Of a stretch of DNA of 64,000 nt, positions 1-10,982 are shown piece after piece. The notes under the pieces were generated by a model. That model worked only from the letters and a program-made list of their open reading frames with translations, had not been told where the DNA came from and made no database searches. The number at the start of each line of letters is the position of its first letter. The stretch's first letter is position 1. This stretch comes from Neoarius graeffei (lineage: Eukaryota; Chordata; Actinopteri; Siluriformes; Ariidae), in assembly GCF_027579695.1 (NCBI RefSeq), contig NC_083578.1:4816460-4880459 (forward strand), written 5' to 3'. The translations under genes and the position numbers were made by a program.

Positions 1-700
1 GTCTGTAGAGTTATGAGTTTGGCCGCTGTCCATGGTGTTTACGTTTCATGTGGCCGCCGAGCCAAGTACCTTGACTTGCAGTGAATGTTTGTCTTCATGC
101 CGCCGAGCTATTTTTATGTATTTTATTTTTTAAAAGGACTTGTCTGCAGGTGTGTGTGTTTTATGTTTACAACACATAGGTCTACATTATAGCGCACGCA
201 GGCTTGTGTGGTTATCTCTGGCCATGCCCCTGCGTGAAAGTTACGCAGTATCACTGTCCTGTCCGTGGTAATAATCACAACCGGCTCTGTAATGATAATG
301 CGCGCGTTCTTCTCTTCCTCTGTGGTCAGATGTGTTGAGCGATGTGAGCGTGGGCCTTGCGCAGCTACGCTGAGCCAAACGTAACCTATTGTAGGCTTCT
401 AGGCTAATTACGCGCTTACACTGTAAATGCTTGACACGTATTGCAAATAAAATAAGAGTGTTTTCCTGGCCAATGGTAAGGTAAAGGTTGGGTTGACAGG
501 TAGCCTATGAGGGGCCTCAAAAAACCCAGTAGCCCCTGGGCCACGGGTGTTGATAAAGCGCCCCTGCATGCTTTTAAGATCAACCTCCAGACTAAAATTT
601 GTACTAATTTCTAAACTATACAGTGGACCTGTTAAATGTGTTTCAACCTGAAAAATAGTGACCCGTGCCTCGTTCCATAAGCCAAACATCACATCATTGA
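1..700. repeat. Diverged dispersed repeat related to the 58.3-59.4 kb hAT-like element
   Basis: Blocks here match blocks of the element at 58269-59388 in the same order. Examples are the stretch around 97-150 (compare 59056-59115) and the 'gttgataaagcgc' block around 548-562 (compare 59199-59213). The left end lies outside the window and the right end is not clear. No credible coding region is seen. Confidence 0.4.
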
Positions 701-899
701 CTAACCTTCACTCATTTCCATCACCTCTAAATGCAACACTGGATTCAGCAAAATTCAGAAATGTGCATCTGAATAATTGTTTGTACTAAAGGAAAGTAAA
801 CTATGTGTGTTAGGTAGACTTTTCCTGTCATTCCACAGATACAGAATATGCAGATACAATGTGATGAAATGTCATGTGACAAAACCCACTTTAACAATC

Positions 900-1240
900 T
901 CATCTCATCTCATTATCTCTAGCCGCTTTATCCTGTTCTACAACCCTAACCCTAACCCTAGACCCTGGACAAGTCGCCAGGTCATCACAGGGCTGACACA
1001 TAGACACAGACAACCATTCACACTCACATTCACACCTACGGTCAATTTAGAGTCACCAGTTAACCTAACCTGCATGTCTTTGGACTGTGGGGGAAACCGG
1101 AGCACCTGGAGGAAACCCACGCGGACACGGGGAGAACATGCAAACTCCACACAGAAAGGGCCTCACCAGCCACAGGGCTCGAACCCGGACCTTCTTGCTG
1201 TGAGGCGACAGCGCTAACCACTACACCACCGTGCCGCCCC
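900..1240 (-). repeat. tRNA-derived SINE, minus orientation
   Basis: Read on the minus strand it has a tRNA-like head with Pol III A-box (TGGTGTAGTGGTTAGCGC) and B-box-like (GGTTCGAGCCC) sequences, the shared SINE body, and a GATGAGAT-type tail. A 13 bp direct repeat, cactttaacaatc, flanks it at 887-899 and 1241-1253, as expected for a retroposed copy. About 60 bp of body is missing and replaced by telomere-like repeats at 941-963. Confidence 0.85.
941..963. repeat. Short interstitial telomere-like tract (CCCTAA)n
   Basis: Three near-perfect CCCTAA units sit exactly where this SINE copy lacks about 60 bp found in every other copy in the window. Confidence 0.75.
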
Positions 1241-1254
1241 CACTTTAACAATCA

Positions 1255-1720
1255 TTTAAAGGAATTTAAAGCTGTTGACCCGCTCAACAGCGTCTCTGTC
1301 AATGTAGATGGGTGTTTGCTTGCAATTCCTGATCACTCAGCTCCTTATTTTTGCTGATATTGAGACTGAGGTTGTTGTTCTGGCTCTCTGCTAGGAATCT
1401 CACCTCCTCCCTGGAGGCTGCCTGATTACTGTATGCAATAAAGTGAACAAACTTTATGATGTTGTTTGAGCTGGGTCAAGCCGCACAGTCATGTGTGAAC
1501 AGGTGTGAATACAGTAAGGGGCTCAGCACGCTGCCCTGCACAGAGGAGGAGGTGTTCTTGCCTGTCAACACATGTTGAGGTCTGCCATTGAGGAAGTCCA
1601 GAACCCAGCTTCATACGGTGGGATTTAGTCCTAAACCCAAAAGCTTGTGTTTGGTTGGAATGGCCAAGTTAAACACTGAGCTGTAGTCCACTAATACCAG
1701 TCTGCAGAGGGGAACCGTCA
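1255..1720 (-). pseudogene. Degenerate non-LTR retrotransposon RT fragment
   Basis: The minus strand reads as a worn reverse transcriptase. It starts with a block resembling the 'VDYSSVFN' palm motif (A-box), then WVLDFLNGRPQ, then a block resembling 'G.VLSPLLYSHLFTHDC', then NNLSLNISKNKEL near 1330. Stops and frameshifts interrupt it and the YADD block is eroded. It looks like a fish Rex1/L2-type LINE relic. No 5' or 3' ends are recognisable. Confidence 0.6.
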
Positions 1721-1885
1721 GGGCCTTCTTGGGCTTCAGAAAAGCCCAAACATATCAGCATTTCAAATGTTATATTTAATTTCTTTCATTCTTTAATTGC
1801 TTTCAGAATTTCATTATAATTACTCTGTTCTAATTTAGCCTCATTTTCTGTCAAATTTGCTTAAAAACTGAAAGAGTTACTGTCC

Positions 1886-2249
1886 TCCATCCATTATCCG
1901 TAACTGCTTATCCTGTACAGGGTCGTGGGCAAGCTGGAGCCTATCCCAGCTGACTATGGGTGAGAGGCGGGGTTCACCCTGGACAAGTCACCAGATCATC
2001 ACAGGGCTGACACACAGATACAAACAACCATTCACACTCACACCTACGGTCAATTTAGAGCCACCAATTATCCTAACCTGCAAGTCTTTGGACTGTGGGG
2101 GAAACCGGACCACCCGGAGGAAACCCACACAGACACGGGGAGAACATGCAAACTCTACACAGAAAGGCCCTCACCGGCCACTGGGCTCGAACCCAGGACC
2201 TTCTTGCTGTGAGGTGAAAGTGCTAACCACTACACCACCGTGCCACCCA
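1886..2249 (-). repeat. tRNA-derived SINE, minus orientation
   Basis: Full-length-like copy of the same family as 900-1240, with A- and B-box sequences at the right end on the minus strand and a CATCCAT-type tail on the left. It abuts the LINE remnant that begins near 2280. Confidence 0.8.
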
Positions 2250-2279
2250 GATTCCTGCCCTGAAAACATTAAAATCAAG

Positions 2280-3765
2280 TTATCCAACCAATGAGATTTG
2301 GAGTTGTGCGTCACACAACTTCTGTCTGTACTTCACAAAATTGATGAAGCTCTAGACAAAAACAAACAATCGGACATTTTATATCTGGACTTCCCAAAAG
2401 CTTTTGACTGTGTTGACCATACTATTCTGGTTGAAAAGCTGAAATGGTACGGTATCGATGGGTGTCTGCTAGAGTGGTTTCGAGATTATCTTGGGGGAAG
2501 AACACAAAGAGTGGTAGTTGACGGCGTGGTTACTAAGTCTCTGCCTGTGACCTCCGGTGTGCCTCAGGGCAGCCTGGTCGGTCCTGTGCTTTTCATTATT
2601 TTTATCAACGATCTTCCTGAGGTCGTGGATAAAGAAACTGGAGTCGCTTTATATGCAGACGACACAAAATTTTTTCGCACTATCTTGACATCCGAAGACA
2701 GCGAGCAATTACAATGCGATCTAGCTAATGCCGAGGGGTGGAGTCGTGAATTGAACATGCAGTATAATGCCAATAAGTGCAAAATATTGACTGTCACGCA
2801 GAAAAAAACCTCCAATCATTCATGACTACCACCTGCGCAGCACGTGCCTTCAACAAGTTGACGAAGAAAAAGACCTGGGCGTGGTTATTTCAAGTAATTT
2901 AAAATGGGATTCACATGTCTGCTCAATAGTCAATAAGGCTAACCAGATGCTTGGCTTTCTAAAAAGATCCTGTCCCTTGCTGACGGAAATTCAAGTGAGG
3001 AGGACTTTATATTTGTCGCTCATTAAGTCACAGCTCTGTTACGCATCTGAAGTATGGTCCCCTGCTAGTGTCAACCTTAGAAGCCGGTTAGAGAGAGTCC
3101 AACGGCGTGCAACGCGCTGGATACTACAACAGCGTATTGGGGATGCTACTTACACAGACAGACTCAGACTGCACTTGCTTCCTCTGACTTATGATAGGGA
3201 GATTAGAGACTTAGTCTTTGTATATAAATGCATTAATGGCCAAACAGATTTGAACATAAACCACTACGTGTCTTTTGTAACTCATGACCGGTCTAGGGCC
3301 CAAAATCCGAAATTAATTTTAAAACCTGCATATTGCAGAACCTCAACTTATCAGGCCTCATTCTTCTTTTTTTTATAAGAAAAAAGAAGAATGAGGCCTG
3401 ATAATAGGATTGTTAAACCATGGAACTATGTATGTAAATATTTTTCCCCAGATAAATTCCGTAGCCTCCCTGTTTTCAAATCATCCCTGTTAGAGCTGTA
3501 CTTTGAATTACTGACCTCCACCTATAATACGGACTTTTCATGTACTTGGTCTGTGTACCGTGATTGTGGTTGCCACAGATCAATTTAGTCTAATTTTAAT
3601 TGTATGATTTTTCTTTTTTATATCTTCGGGGAAACGCCTCGCATGGGTTGCCCGTTCGCGTTCTCTCCTTTGGGCTGATTTACTTTATTATGTTTATTTT
3701 TATGTTTTTTTTTGTACATTTATTTTGTGACAGTCCAATAAAGTTGGTAAAAAAAAAAAGAGATT
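2280..3765 (+). pseudogene. 5'-truncated non-LTR retrotransposon (jockey/CR1-like RT)
   Basis: The 3' half of a LINE ORF2. From 2298 it shows palm motifs in order: YLDFPKAFDCVDH, the SGVPQGSLVGPVLF block, and the catalytic YADDTK near 2650-2670. After a frameshift near 2825 it continues with LGVVISSNLKWDSH and the thumb region VWSPASVNLRSRLERVQRRA (about 3052-3105). A third frame from 3403 to 3588 carries the C-terminus. It ends in a short 3' UTR with an AATAAA-like site and an A-run at 3750-3760, as expected of target-primed reverse transcription. The 5' endonuclease and ORF1 are absent. It is inactive because of a frameshift and the inverted insertion at 3349-3403. The exact clade is uncertain. 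Confidence 0.8.
3349..3403. repeat. Near-perfect hairpin, 24 bp arms, inside the LINE
   Basis: Arms at 3349-3372 and 3380-3403 are inverted copies separated by 7 bp. Without the right arm and loop, the LINE protein would read straight through (…YQASFF then NRIVKPWN…). The right arm therefore appears to be a locally templated inverted insertion. Confidence 0.85.
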
Positions 3766-3789
3766 GTTTTGTTTGTTGTTTCTAGGCTG

Positions 3790-4645
3790 AGAAAAGTTTA
3801 GAGCTGCTCAATCACTGGTTAGGACTTCATTGCCAGGACAGAAGGCCATGGCAGTGTATGTTTATGTAGGAAGTGACAGATGAATTAACCAATCAGATTT
3901 TGATATATAGTGGGAAGGACTAAAAATTTATCACCCTAGGCCTCCTCGAAGGCCAATGCAAGCTTAACTGCGAGTCGGCCTCATAAGCGTGGCAATGAAG
4001 TCACCTTCCAGCCAGTGTAGCGTTCATCAGTAGTGTTAGCGAATGCTAATAAAGAGGTCAAGTCAGTGCTATCTATTGAGAGCAAGTAGCACAGGCTAAT
4101 GACTGAGAAACTAAGATTTCTATCTCCAGACTCTTCTTCCACGAGATACGCTCACTACAGTATTTTTCACTCAGACTTAAGTATTCATTTCTTTGTGTAA
4201 TTTACTGAGTTACTTTTAAAATCAACATCGACAGCTACACACAACGGAGTGACCTGGCAACCTGCCACTTATCCCTTGCAAAATCCTTTGCCCTGTTGCT
4301 TTAATGGTGTCTGGCTCAGGTTTGGCTGAGCTCAAGTCCCAGCTCTAATAGTAATGGATTGCCACTGCCAGTCTGGCATAACACTTTGTTTTCCAGGTGA
4401 GCCAGTGTGGTGTGTAGTGTCGGGGATATTACATCCTCAGTAGACATGGTTGGGTTGGAGGAAAACTGCAGTGGCTCCAGAGTTTCTGAGGGATTATTTT
4501 TAATGTATCACAACTCCAGCCTCATAAAGCACTTTACTGCTATACAACACTGAATTTAAAAACTTTTAAAGTTATAATTTTATACTGCCACAAGCAGAGT
4601 AAACATTAGCTGTGGGAGACAGTCTACTGCAAAGAAAATCACAAA
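3790..4645. other. Intergenic, no feature recognised
   Basis: AT-rich unique-looking sequence with stops in all frames. No conserved protein block, tRNA or clear repeat boundary was found. Confidence 0.5.
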
Positions 4646-4655
4646 GAGACAATAT

Positions 4656-5030
4656 CCATCCATCCATCCATCCATCCATCCATTATCTGTAGCCACTTAT
4701 CCTGTCCTACAGGGTCACAGGTGAGCTGGATCCTATCCCAGCTGACTATGTGCTAGAGGTAGGGTTCACCCTGGACAAGTCACCAGGTCATCACAGGGCT
4801 GACACACTGACACTCATTCACACCTACTGTCAATTTAGAGCCACCAATTAGCCTAACCTGCATGTCTTTGGACTGTGGGGGAAACCGGAGCACCCAGAGG
4901 AAACCCACACAGACACGGGGAGAACATGCAAACTCCACACAGAAAGGCCTCCATCGGCTGCTGGGCTCGAACCCAGAACCTTCTTGCTGTGAGGCGACAG
5001 TGCTAACCACTACACCACCGTGCCACCCAG
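4656..5030 (-). repeat. tRNA-derived SINE, minus orientation
   Basis: Same SINE family. A (CATC)n run forms the tail on the left, and gagacaatat flanks both ends (about 4646-4655 and 5031-5040). Confidence 0.85.
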
Positions 5031-5040
5031 GAGACAATAT

Positions 5041-6395
5041 ATTTATTTCAATATAAACTTTAATGTTTCAGATGTTTTATTTATTTACTGCACATAACAT
5101 AAAGTTATTTTTAGACATTACATATCGTCACATCGTCACAGAGGAGTAATTCATGCCGTGTGACCAGATTCACTGTATGTGTGTGATGGTCTGTAAAAAC
5201 CTTCTGAATGTTGGTGAAGCTGAATTTTGGCCAAAATTGAATTTCCAGTAATATACCTTGACATATCTACTGTAAGAAACATTAAATTAAAACATTAAAA
5301 AATATATTTCAGCAAAATGATGCAGAAATATATTTGCTTGTTACTTTCCAAACCCATTTGTAAAGACCACACCAGGTAAAGATCCAGTTTAGCAAAAGCA
5401 GCAGTAAAATCAGTCAGTCTGCTGAAAGATGTAAAAAAAAAAAATAGTGTGATTTTCTTATGATGTGCTCAGGTTTTTGGGGAGTGACACACTGCAGTGA
5501 TGCAGAATTAATTCAGTTCATTAGTTTGTGATCGGATAGTGATTATGTTGCTTGTGCTTTGTCACTCGATCAAAATAGAACAGTGTACTTACACACTCGG
5601 ATGACAGCACATTACATTTTTAAAGTGCTTACGTTACCTAATAATAACACATTAAAGTGGCTGACTCAGCTTTCCCAGAATCCAATTTGTTGTTTTTTGT
5701 TTTGAAATCATACGACCGCCACTCTGCTAACGTTCTGTGTAGCAAAACCTCTGCAAATTCCATGTCACTGATCCTTTTGAAATCCATCTTGAACTTTTTC
5801 TTCACTTCGGTGTCATGCATGGAAGTTTTGAATATATTGTAGATTATGCCTGATATTTCCTTTCCTTCATGGCGAGATGGCTGAGGCCGGGTTCTGGTCC
5901 ATTACAAAAGAATAACCATACGAAAATGGAATGGATCAGTCAAAAGAATTAAAAATAAAACTACTTGAACAAAATATCTTCAATTTCATGTTACAGTTTA
6001 TGATCTATGGATTAGAATGTTGCTGGATTGTTGTGGATTGTTTTTCAAACAGTGGAATATCCATGGATGTGAAAATGGCAACTCGCAACCTGGTGCAGAG
6101 GCTTCTGGGAAGGGTGAGCCGGCCTCTTTAATGACAAGAAATTCTTACTTCTGATCCAACGGACATGAATAAATGAATCAGCAATTATTTGTTCGCTGAT
6201 GTTAGTGTGAACAAAGATCAGTAGAGTGAAGAAACAGCAATGAGGCTTGAGTTTAAATGCTGTGAGAGACAAAGACTGATATGGATGATGAAGAACTCGT
6301 TTCACATTGTACATGTACATTTTTTGAGAAAAAAGTACTGTCCACATGATGCTTGTTTCTTTATTTATACAAGAGTTCATTCTGGTCCACTAATT
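5041..6395. other. Intergenic, no gene recognised
   Basis: Only short unrelated open frames occur, such as about 60 codons at 5638-5820 on either strand. They lack recognisable motifs, and no repeat family was identified. Confidence 0.45.
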
Positions 6396-6506
6396 GGGCC
6401 TGAGTTTCCCAAAAGCATCATAGCACAAAGATCATCGTTAAATGGTAGAGCGAGCAGAACAATGAACATTCTCTCTCTCTCCTAGTTAAGATGCTCTTAG
6501 TGTCAA

Positions 6507-8030
6507 AGGAAATACGCAGAACCTTTATTTTTAAATACATTTCTGAGTGAATAGTATCTCCATCCTTGACTCTTGTATGCTGCATAAATGGGAATAAAAT
6601 ATATATATATTTTTGAGAGTTAAAATCGACCGCAAAGTTGGCATTGGAGCCGCCCCGCTGAGCCAGCCAGCCCTGAGTGCGTAACGTCACTGCGGTAACC
6701 GGTTTTAAGGCCGAGGCCTTTTACAGCTATAGACTAAAGTCATATAAATAAACATTTATGGTGAAAGTAAGAAATAGCGTTACCGACTTGCTCAACTAAG
6801 ACTGATTTGACTTCATTGATTGTGGGTTGAATCTCATTAAAACAGGATGGGTGTTATAACTTATGCAACATACATGTACATGCATGCATTTTCACTGATA
6901 AAACGTAAAAGGCTCATTAAATAATCAGATGAACTGAGACAATCACATTCTGAAGCAAATTAAATAATCTTATACCAGTAACTTAAACACACAATACAAG
7001 TTACATGTATTAAACAACATGTATTAAACATGCAGATAAACAACGTGTTGTTTTTTTAAACCAAATGAGAGTCGGAGCTTACCCGTCTGTGTTCTCGCTT
7101 CTTGAAGGCCGATCTTGTGGCCGATTGTTTTGAAACAATCTGACTTTCAGTTGTTCGTTCAGTTCTCCGTTCATTCACTTCCTCCACGTAAGGGCGAGAT
7201 GGCAGCGATATCCAGTTTAGAAATCAGACGGCTGCTCCACTCATTCACTTTTCTTCATATTGTGTATTCCGCCATTACTGCTCAGCTCAGGCAATTACTA
7301 AAACCCGGGATGGAACGGGATGTCACCAGTTTTAGCAACAACTGCGGGGAGGTCACTGCCCGAGCGATTTGTCCCATCCTGTTCCGTCCTGGGTTTTAGC
7401 AACAACCCTCAGCTCACTCCGGGAGGACTGGTGCAACTGAACTCACTTTCCTTTAAAAAAATAAAAAATAAAATAAATACTTTCCTTTTCTTGTACTTTT
7501 CTTTTTCTTTAATTGTTGGTACTGCTCCCTCTTTCAATACGGGCTTATAGCCAACGCTCCTCAACAGATCAGAGGTCTCGTATGAGTCCTCAGTAAAATG
7601 TGCAGAGCAGAGGAGAGACCACTTCGTAGCCGCCCAATGTGACCGTGAACTTCTCGCAAAGCACGTCCAAATCTTTGCAGTTTGAACATTCTTGGGCCAT
7701 GAATGCAACATAAATCCACCTTCTGTTGTGTTGCTGCACCCGCCAGCAACACATCTACGTGGCATGGTGATAAATTAGCTCAAAATGGAGGATCGGAGTT
7801 GCAGTCAGCTCTGTGTTTTAGTATAGCGGAAATGGCGATGAGACTGATAGACTTCCTGCTGTGACACGGATCTCAACGTCATTCACTCAGACCGCTACCT
7901 ATATGAATCACTTTAATCGTAAAAATTACTATATTAGATTTATTGTTAATGCTTAAAACTATTCCTGTGCCATTCTTGAGGTCTTAGGCATTTATAAATG
8001 AAAGCGAGGCCATGGCTCTGGGTATCTGCT
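6507..8030 (-). mobile_element. TTAA-targeting DNA transposon with THAP domain (Kolobok-like), copy 1
   Basis: Ends read AGGAAATACGCAGAACC on the left and, as its inverted partner, AGCAGATACCCAGAGCC on the right. They are flanked by TCAA (a decayed TTAA) at 6503-6506 and TTAA at 8031-8034. The second copy at 61417-62919 is inverted and shares sequence from end to end. TTAA target sites together with a THAP zinc finger are known for Kolobok transposons. The DDE transposase itself is absent, so the copy is probably non-autonomous. Confidence 0.65.
7409..7765 (-). CDS. THAP-type zinc-finger protein, transposon-encoded
   Basis: A 118-codon open frame starts at 7765. Residues 1-75 look like a THAP C2CH DNA-binding finger: MPRRC, then C10, then KIW and W near residue 49, and C-x2-H in LLCSAHF, followed by a DLLRSVGYKPVLK segment resembling the AVPTIF tail. 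THAP domains bind DNA and are shared by host regulators and by P-element and Kolobok transposases. After about residue 85 the frame is lysine-rich and hydrophobic, suggesting read-through past a lost splice site. It lies inside the TTAA-flanked element. The homologous frame at 61686-61952 differs at about 20 residues. Confidence 0.8.
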   Translation of the reverse strand: MPRRCVAGGCSNTTEGGFMLHSWPKNVQTAKIWTCFARSSRSHWAATKWSLLCSAHFTEDSYETSDLLRSVGYKPVLKEGAVPTIKEKEKYKKRKVFILFFIFLKESEFSCTSPPGVS

Positions 8031-8207
8031 TTAAGAGGCTTTTGGGAAACCCACCACTGATTGGTAGAGCAGCGTATCAAGAGCGCTGATATTTGGTATA
8101 ATGGCACTGGGATGTTTCACTGTGTGTATTACTCCATTCGTCTGTGTTCATTATGTAAAATTTCACTCCCTAGTTCAAAACGGTTACTACATACAATAGA
8201 GTTAGTG

Positions 8208-8379
8208 ACATCATCAGGGAGTTTTTCCTTGCCATTGTTGCCACAGGTTTGCTCATTGGGGATAAATTAGGGAAAAAATTAGCTCATGTTTAAAGTTTGT
8301 CATTAATTTAAATGTGCTGTAAAGCTACTTTGCGACAATGTCTGTTGTTAAAAGCATTGTACAAATAAACTTGACATAG
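8208..8379 (+). repeat. Retroposon 3' tail (short copy)
   Basis: It matches the 3' part of the insertion at 45585-46330: GGGAGTTTTTCCTTGCC…CTCATTGGGGATA…CTTTGCGACAATG…AAATAAACTTGAC. It is a common fish LINE/SINE-type 3' end. The 5' part is missing. Confidence 0.7.
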
Positions 8380-10243
8380 CAAAAGATAATTTTCAGGAAT
8401 ATAACTTTTGACTTAAAATATAAATTTCGTCAGAAGAAGATGAAAAGGAAAAAGAGAAGACAATTTTACCAGAAGCACCTTTAACAGGAATGGATAAATC
8501 AAAGTGAGTGCACTAGCCAGTTAGCTGGCATGCTATAAAATGAGTGAAGCTTCTTCAGGAGTGATTTCCACTACAGGAGCAAAACTGAACAGAACATTTG
8601 TTCACATTGTGTCTGAAATGTGAGTTACTACGACACTATACAGTTACTTTGTCAGATACGATATTAATTTCTTCTTTACAGTCTTGTTGTAAAAAGGAAA
8701 TTTGGCGGTTGGGATTAGCTACAGCACTCGGCCTGCAGTTTTGTGTCTACAGCTGAATCACAGCCATGTGGATATTTAGTATCACCACGCTCCTGTGAGT
8801 TCGTTATTGCTTCATTATCACCCATTTGAATGGATCCCAAACGAGTGGCTGCTATTTTGCTGGCATTATAAATAAAAAACCAAACTGATTCAAAACTATG
8901 TCCATGTTAGATGTTTTTATAGACTCAAACTAAAGTAACAACTTTCATTAAATTCAGAAAAGTATGATTTCAGGAGCCATAAAAACAGACAGATTTTTTC
9001 TCCTAAAAATCAGAGGACTCTTGATTCTGCAGCTTTCGGTCTTCTTTCTTCTTCGCTCATCTCCTCCTCAGGACAATCATCAGAAAGAGACACGGCCAGA
9101 TGAGGTGTCATGAACAAACAAATGAATATTACTGTTCTTGATTATTTATTTTTTCAGACTTATTAGATCATAGATTTGATTATTCACTACTCAGTATCAT
9201 GATAACTTTCATATTTCTTGATAAAAATCATGTTAAATTATCTGACTGAGCCCGAGTCAGAAGTCAGTGATAAGTGTACGATCTGTCTGAAAACCACTGA
9301 AACTAAACACTATACCTCGGTACAATTAAAATAAAATCCATCCACTGTTCAGTAAATATCTGCTAGCTCATGAGCTGTTAATTAGCAGCAAAAGCGAGCT
9401 ACATAAATGGAGGTTACCTTCGCAACAGACCAATTTCCATATTATATCTGTTGGAGTGACAACTGGTTCTGCCACGTTTGCCAAAATTTCCAGAACTCCA
9501 GTCTGGCACACTGAATTATGGGATTGTCTTCTGACTGGGACAGTCCTTTTCTCAGGAGCGCACAGATGCTGCCCCAAGAATGCTGCCTACACAGGATGCC
9601 GTCTTCCGACTGGAACGCACCAGTCCTTCAGTGCACTTGGAATTAAACATTTAATTGTGGTTTTCTACTGGACTACTGGTTGAGACGTGTCTGTGCAAAA
9701 AGTCAAACATAGTTCAGTTCAGGAACCCTTGTGGTTTTTTAGAAATACTAAAGTGAAAGATGTGGGAATTTGACTACGCAGGCCGCCACACATATAATGT
9801 GCACTACAGAGTGTATACAGTGTTTACACAATGCTATTTAAGACCGTCTGTAGTGAACTGTACAGAACACCACAGCAGATTTATTCACAAGAAAAGAGAC
9901 GCCAGTACGTGTTTACTGACAAAACTACTTACGGTACAGATATCACTTCTAGCACAGACACTTTGTTTATTTTGTTTTTATTGTTATAAAATGTGTACGA
10001 TACCAAACATAAAATAGAACAGGATACACAGCTTTTCATTTCTTTCTTTCTTTTTTTAATTCCAAACCCCTTTTTCTATGTCAAGAACAAAAGCTCAAAA
10101 TTTCAGGAGCTGTAAAAATTAATGTCATTGTTGTTTGTTTAAACTTTGAAACCTAAACTTTTATTTTGTATTATTATTTCAGACACCCCCCCCCCTTTTT
10201 TTTTTTTTTACTATTTCAGGCACAGAAGCTCAAAAATTCAGGA

Positions 10244-10288
<45 letters not shown>

Positions 10289-10495
10289 GTTGTTGTTGTT
10301 TTGTTTGTTTGACCTTTGAAACCTAAAGACTATTCAGGATTTTAATATTGCTCTGATTTCTCGCTTTCTCTCCTGCTTGCTTTTCATTTCTTCCTTTTTG
10401 TGCTCCCAGTGTTTTAATTCTTTGTGTTTGTAATGATCAGCGCACCTCAGTATGGAAAGAGTAAAGGATCAGGAATTGTGAAACTCACTTGAGTG
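8380..10495. other. Upstream region of the MHC class II alpha gene, no firm gene
   Basis: AT-rich sequence. A signal-peptide-like mini exon (ATG at 8766, donor gtgagt at 8795) and a possible partner (acceptor at 9071) are noted under findings but not called. Poly-T/poly-C runs lie at 10048-10210 and an ATT/GTT microsatellite at 10244-10301. Confidence 0.4.
10244..10301. repeat. (ATT)n-(GTT)n microsatellite
   Basis: About 15 ATT units followed by GTT units, about 350 bp upstream of the class II alpha start codon. Confidence 0.9.
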
Positions 10496-10499
10496 TCTG

Positions 10500-10541
10500 C
10501 CTGAACCCAGCTGACTGTGAGGAGAGAACTGATCTGATTGG
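10500..10541 (+). promoter_or_regulatory. Candidate X and Y boxes of the class II alpha promoter
   Basis: CCTGAACCCAGCTGACT (10500-10516) partly matches the X1/X2 consensus bound by RFX and CREB. CTGATTGG (10534-10541) is an exact Y box (inverted CCAAT, NF-Y). The X start to ATTGG distance is 37 bp, in the range known for mammalian class II promoters, and the Y box lies about 120 bp before the ATG. The Y box is strong and the X box is inferred. Confidence 0.6.
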
Positions 10542-10655
10542 ATGATTTATTTATCACTGACTCTGCACTCGGCTGTATTTCTGTCTCTATTCAGTGTGTG
10601 GAAGTCAGTGACAAGTGAATTCATCTGAGCTGCTGGTTTACTGACAAACTTCAGG

Positions 10656-10713
10656 ATGAAATTATTTCTCATCTTTTTCACACTAATGTGTGTGAGGGAC
10701 ACTGAATCACAGT
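10656..10713 (+). CDS. MHC II alpha exon 1 (signal peptide)
   Basis: It encodes a hydrophobic leader MKLFLIFFTLMCVRDTESQ plus one base, followed by a consensus donor gtaagt. Confidence 0.9.
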
Positions 10714-10933
10714 GTAAGTGAGATATTTATTTATGTGTAAATTTGCTGTAATATTTTCCCCCAGTGGTAATTAGAAGAGTGTATATAAAGTGTTAATGGT
10801 GGTGTTTTAGTTATTAAGCTGTAGAGCTTGATTTAAATGAGACAGATCGTTTCAGATCATCACAAAAATGATGTGATTTTGTCAGTGATAATGATGTTTT
10901 TATCTCACTGTAGTAACAGGCTGCTGCAGTTTG

Positions 10934-10982
<49 letters not shown>

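Larger units (their letters stand above)
6396..8053. mobile_element. MITE-like repeat split by the THAP element
   Basis: The left part (6396-6502) begins GGGCCTGAGTTTCCCAAAAG. The right part (8035-8053) ends GCTTTTGGGAAACCCA, an imperfect inverted match. The 1.5 kb THAP element lies between them, so this small element was the older insertion. Confidence 0.6.

Noticed and set aside
1060-1251. Many short open frames of the type '…VSAVASQQEGPGFEP…' and '…SLDCGGNRST…' throughout the window
   Set aside because: They are translations of the tRNA-derived SINE in different frames, not proteins.
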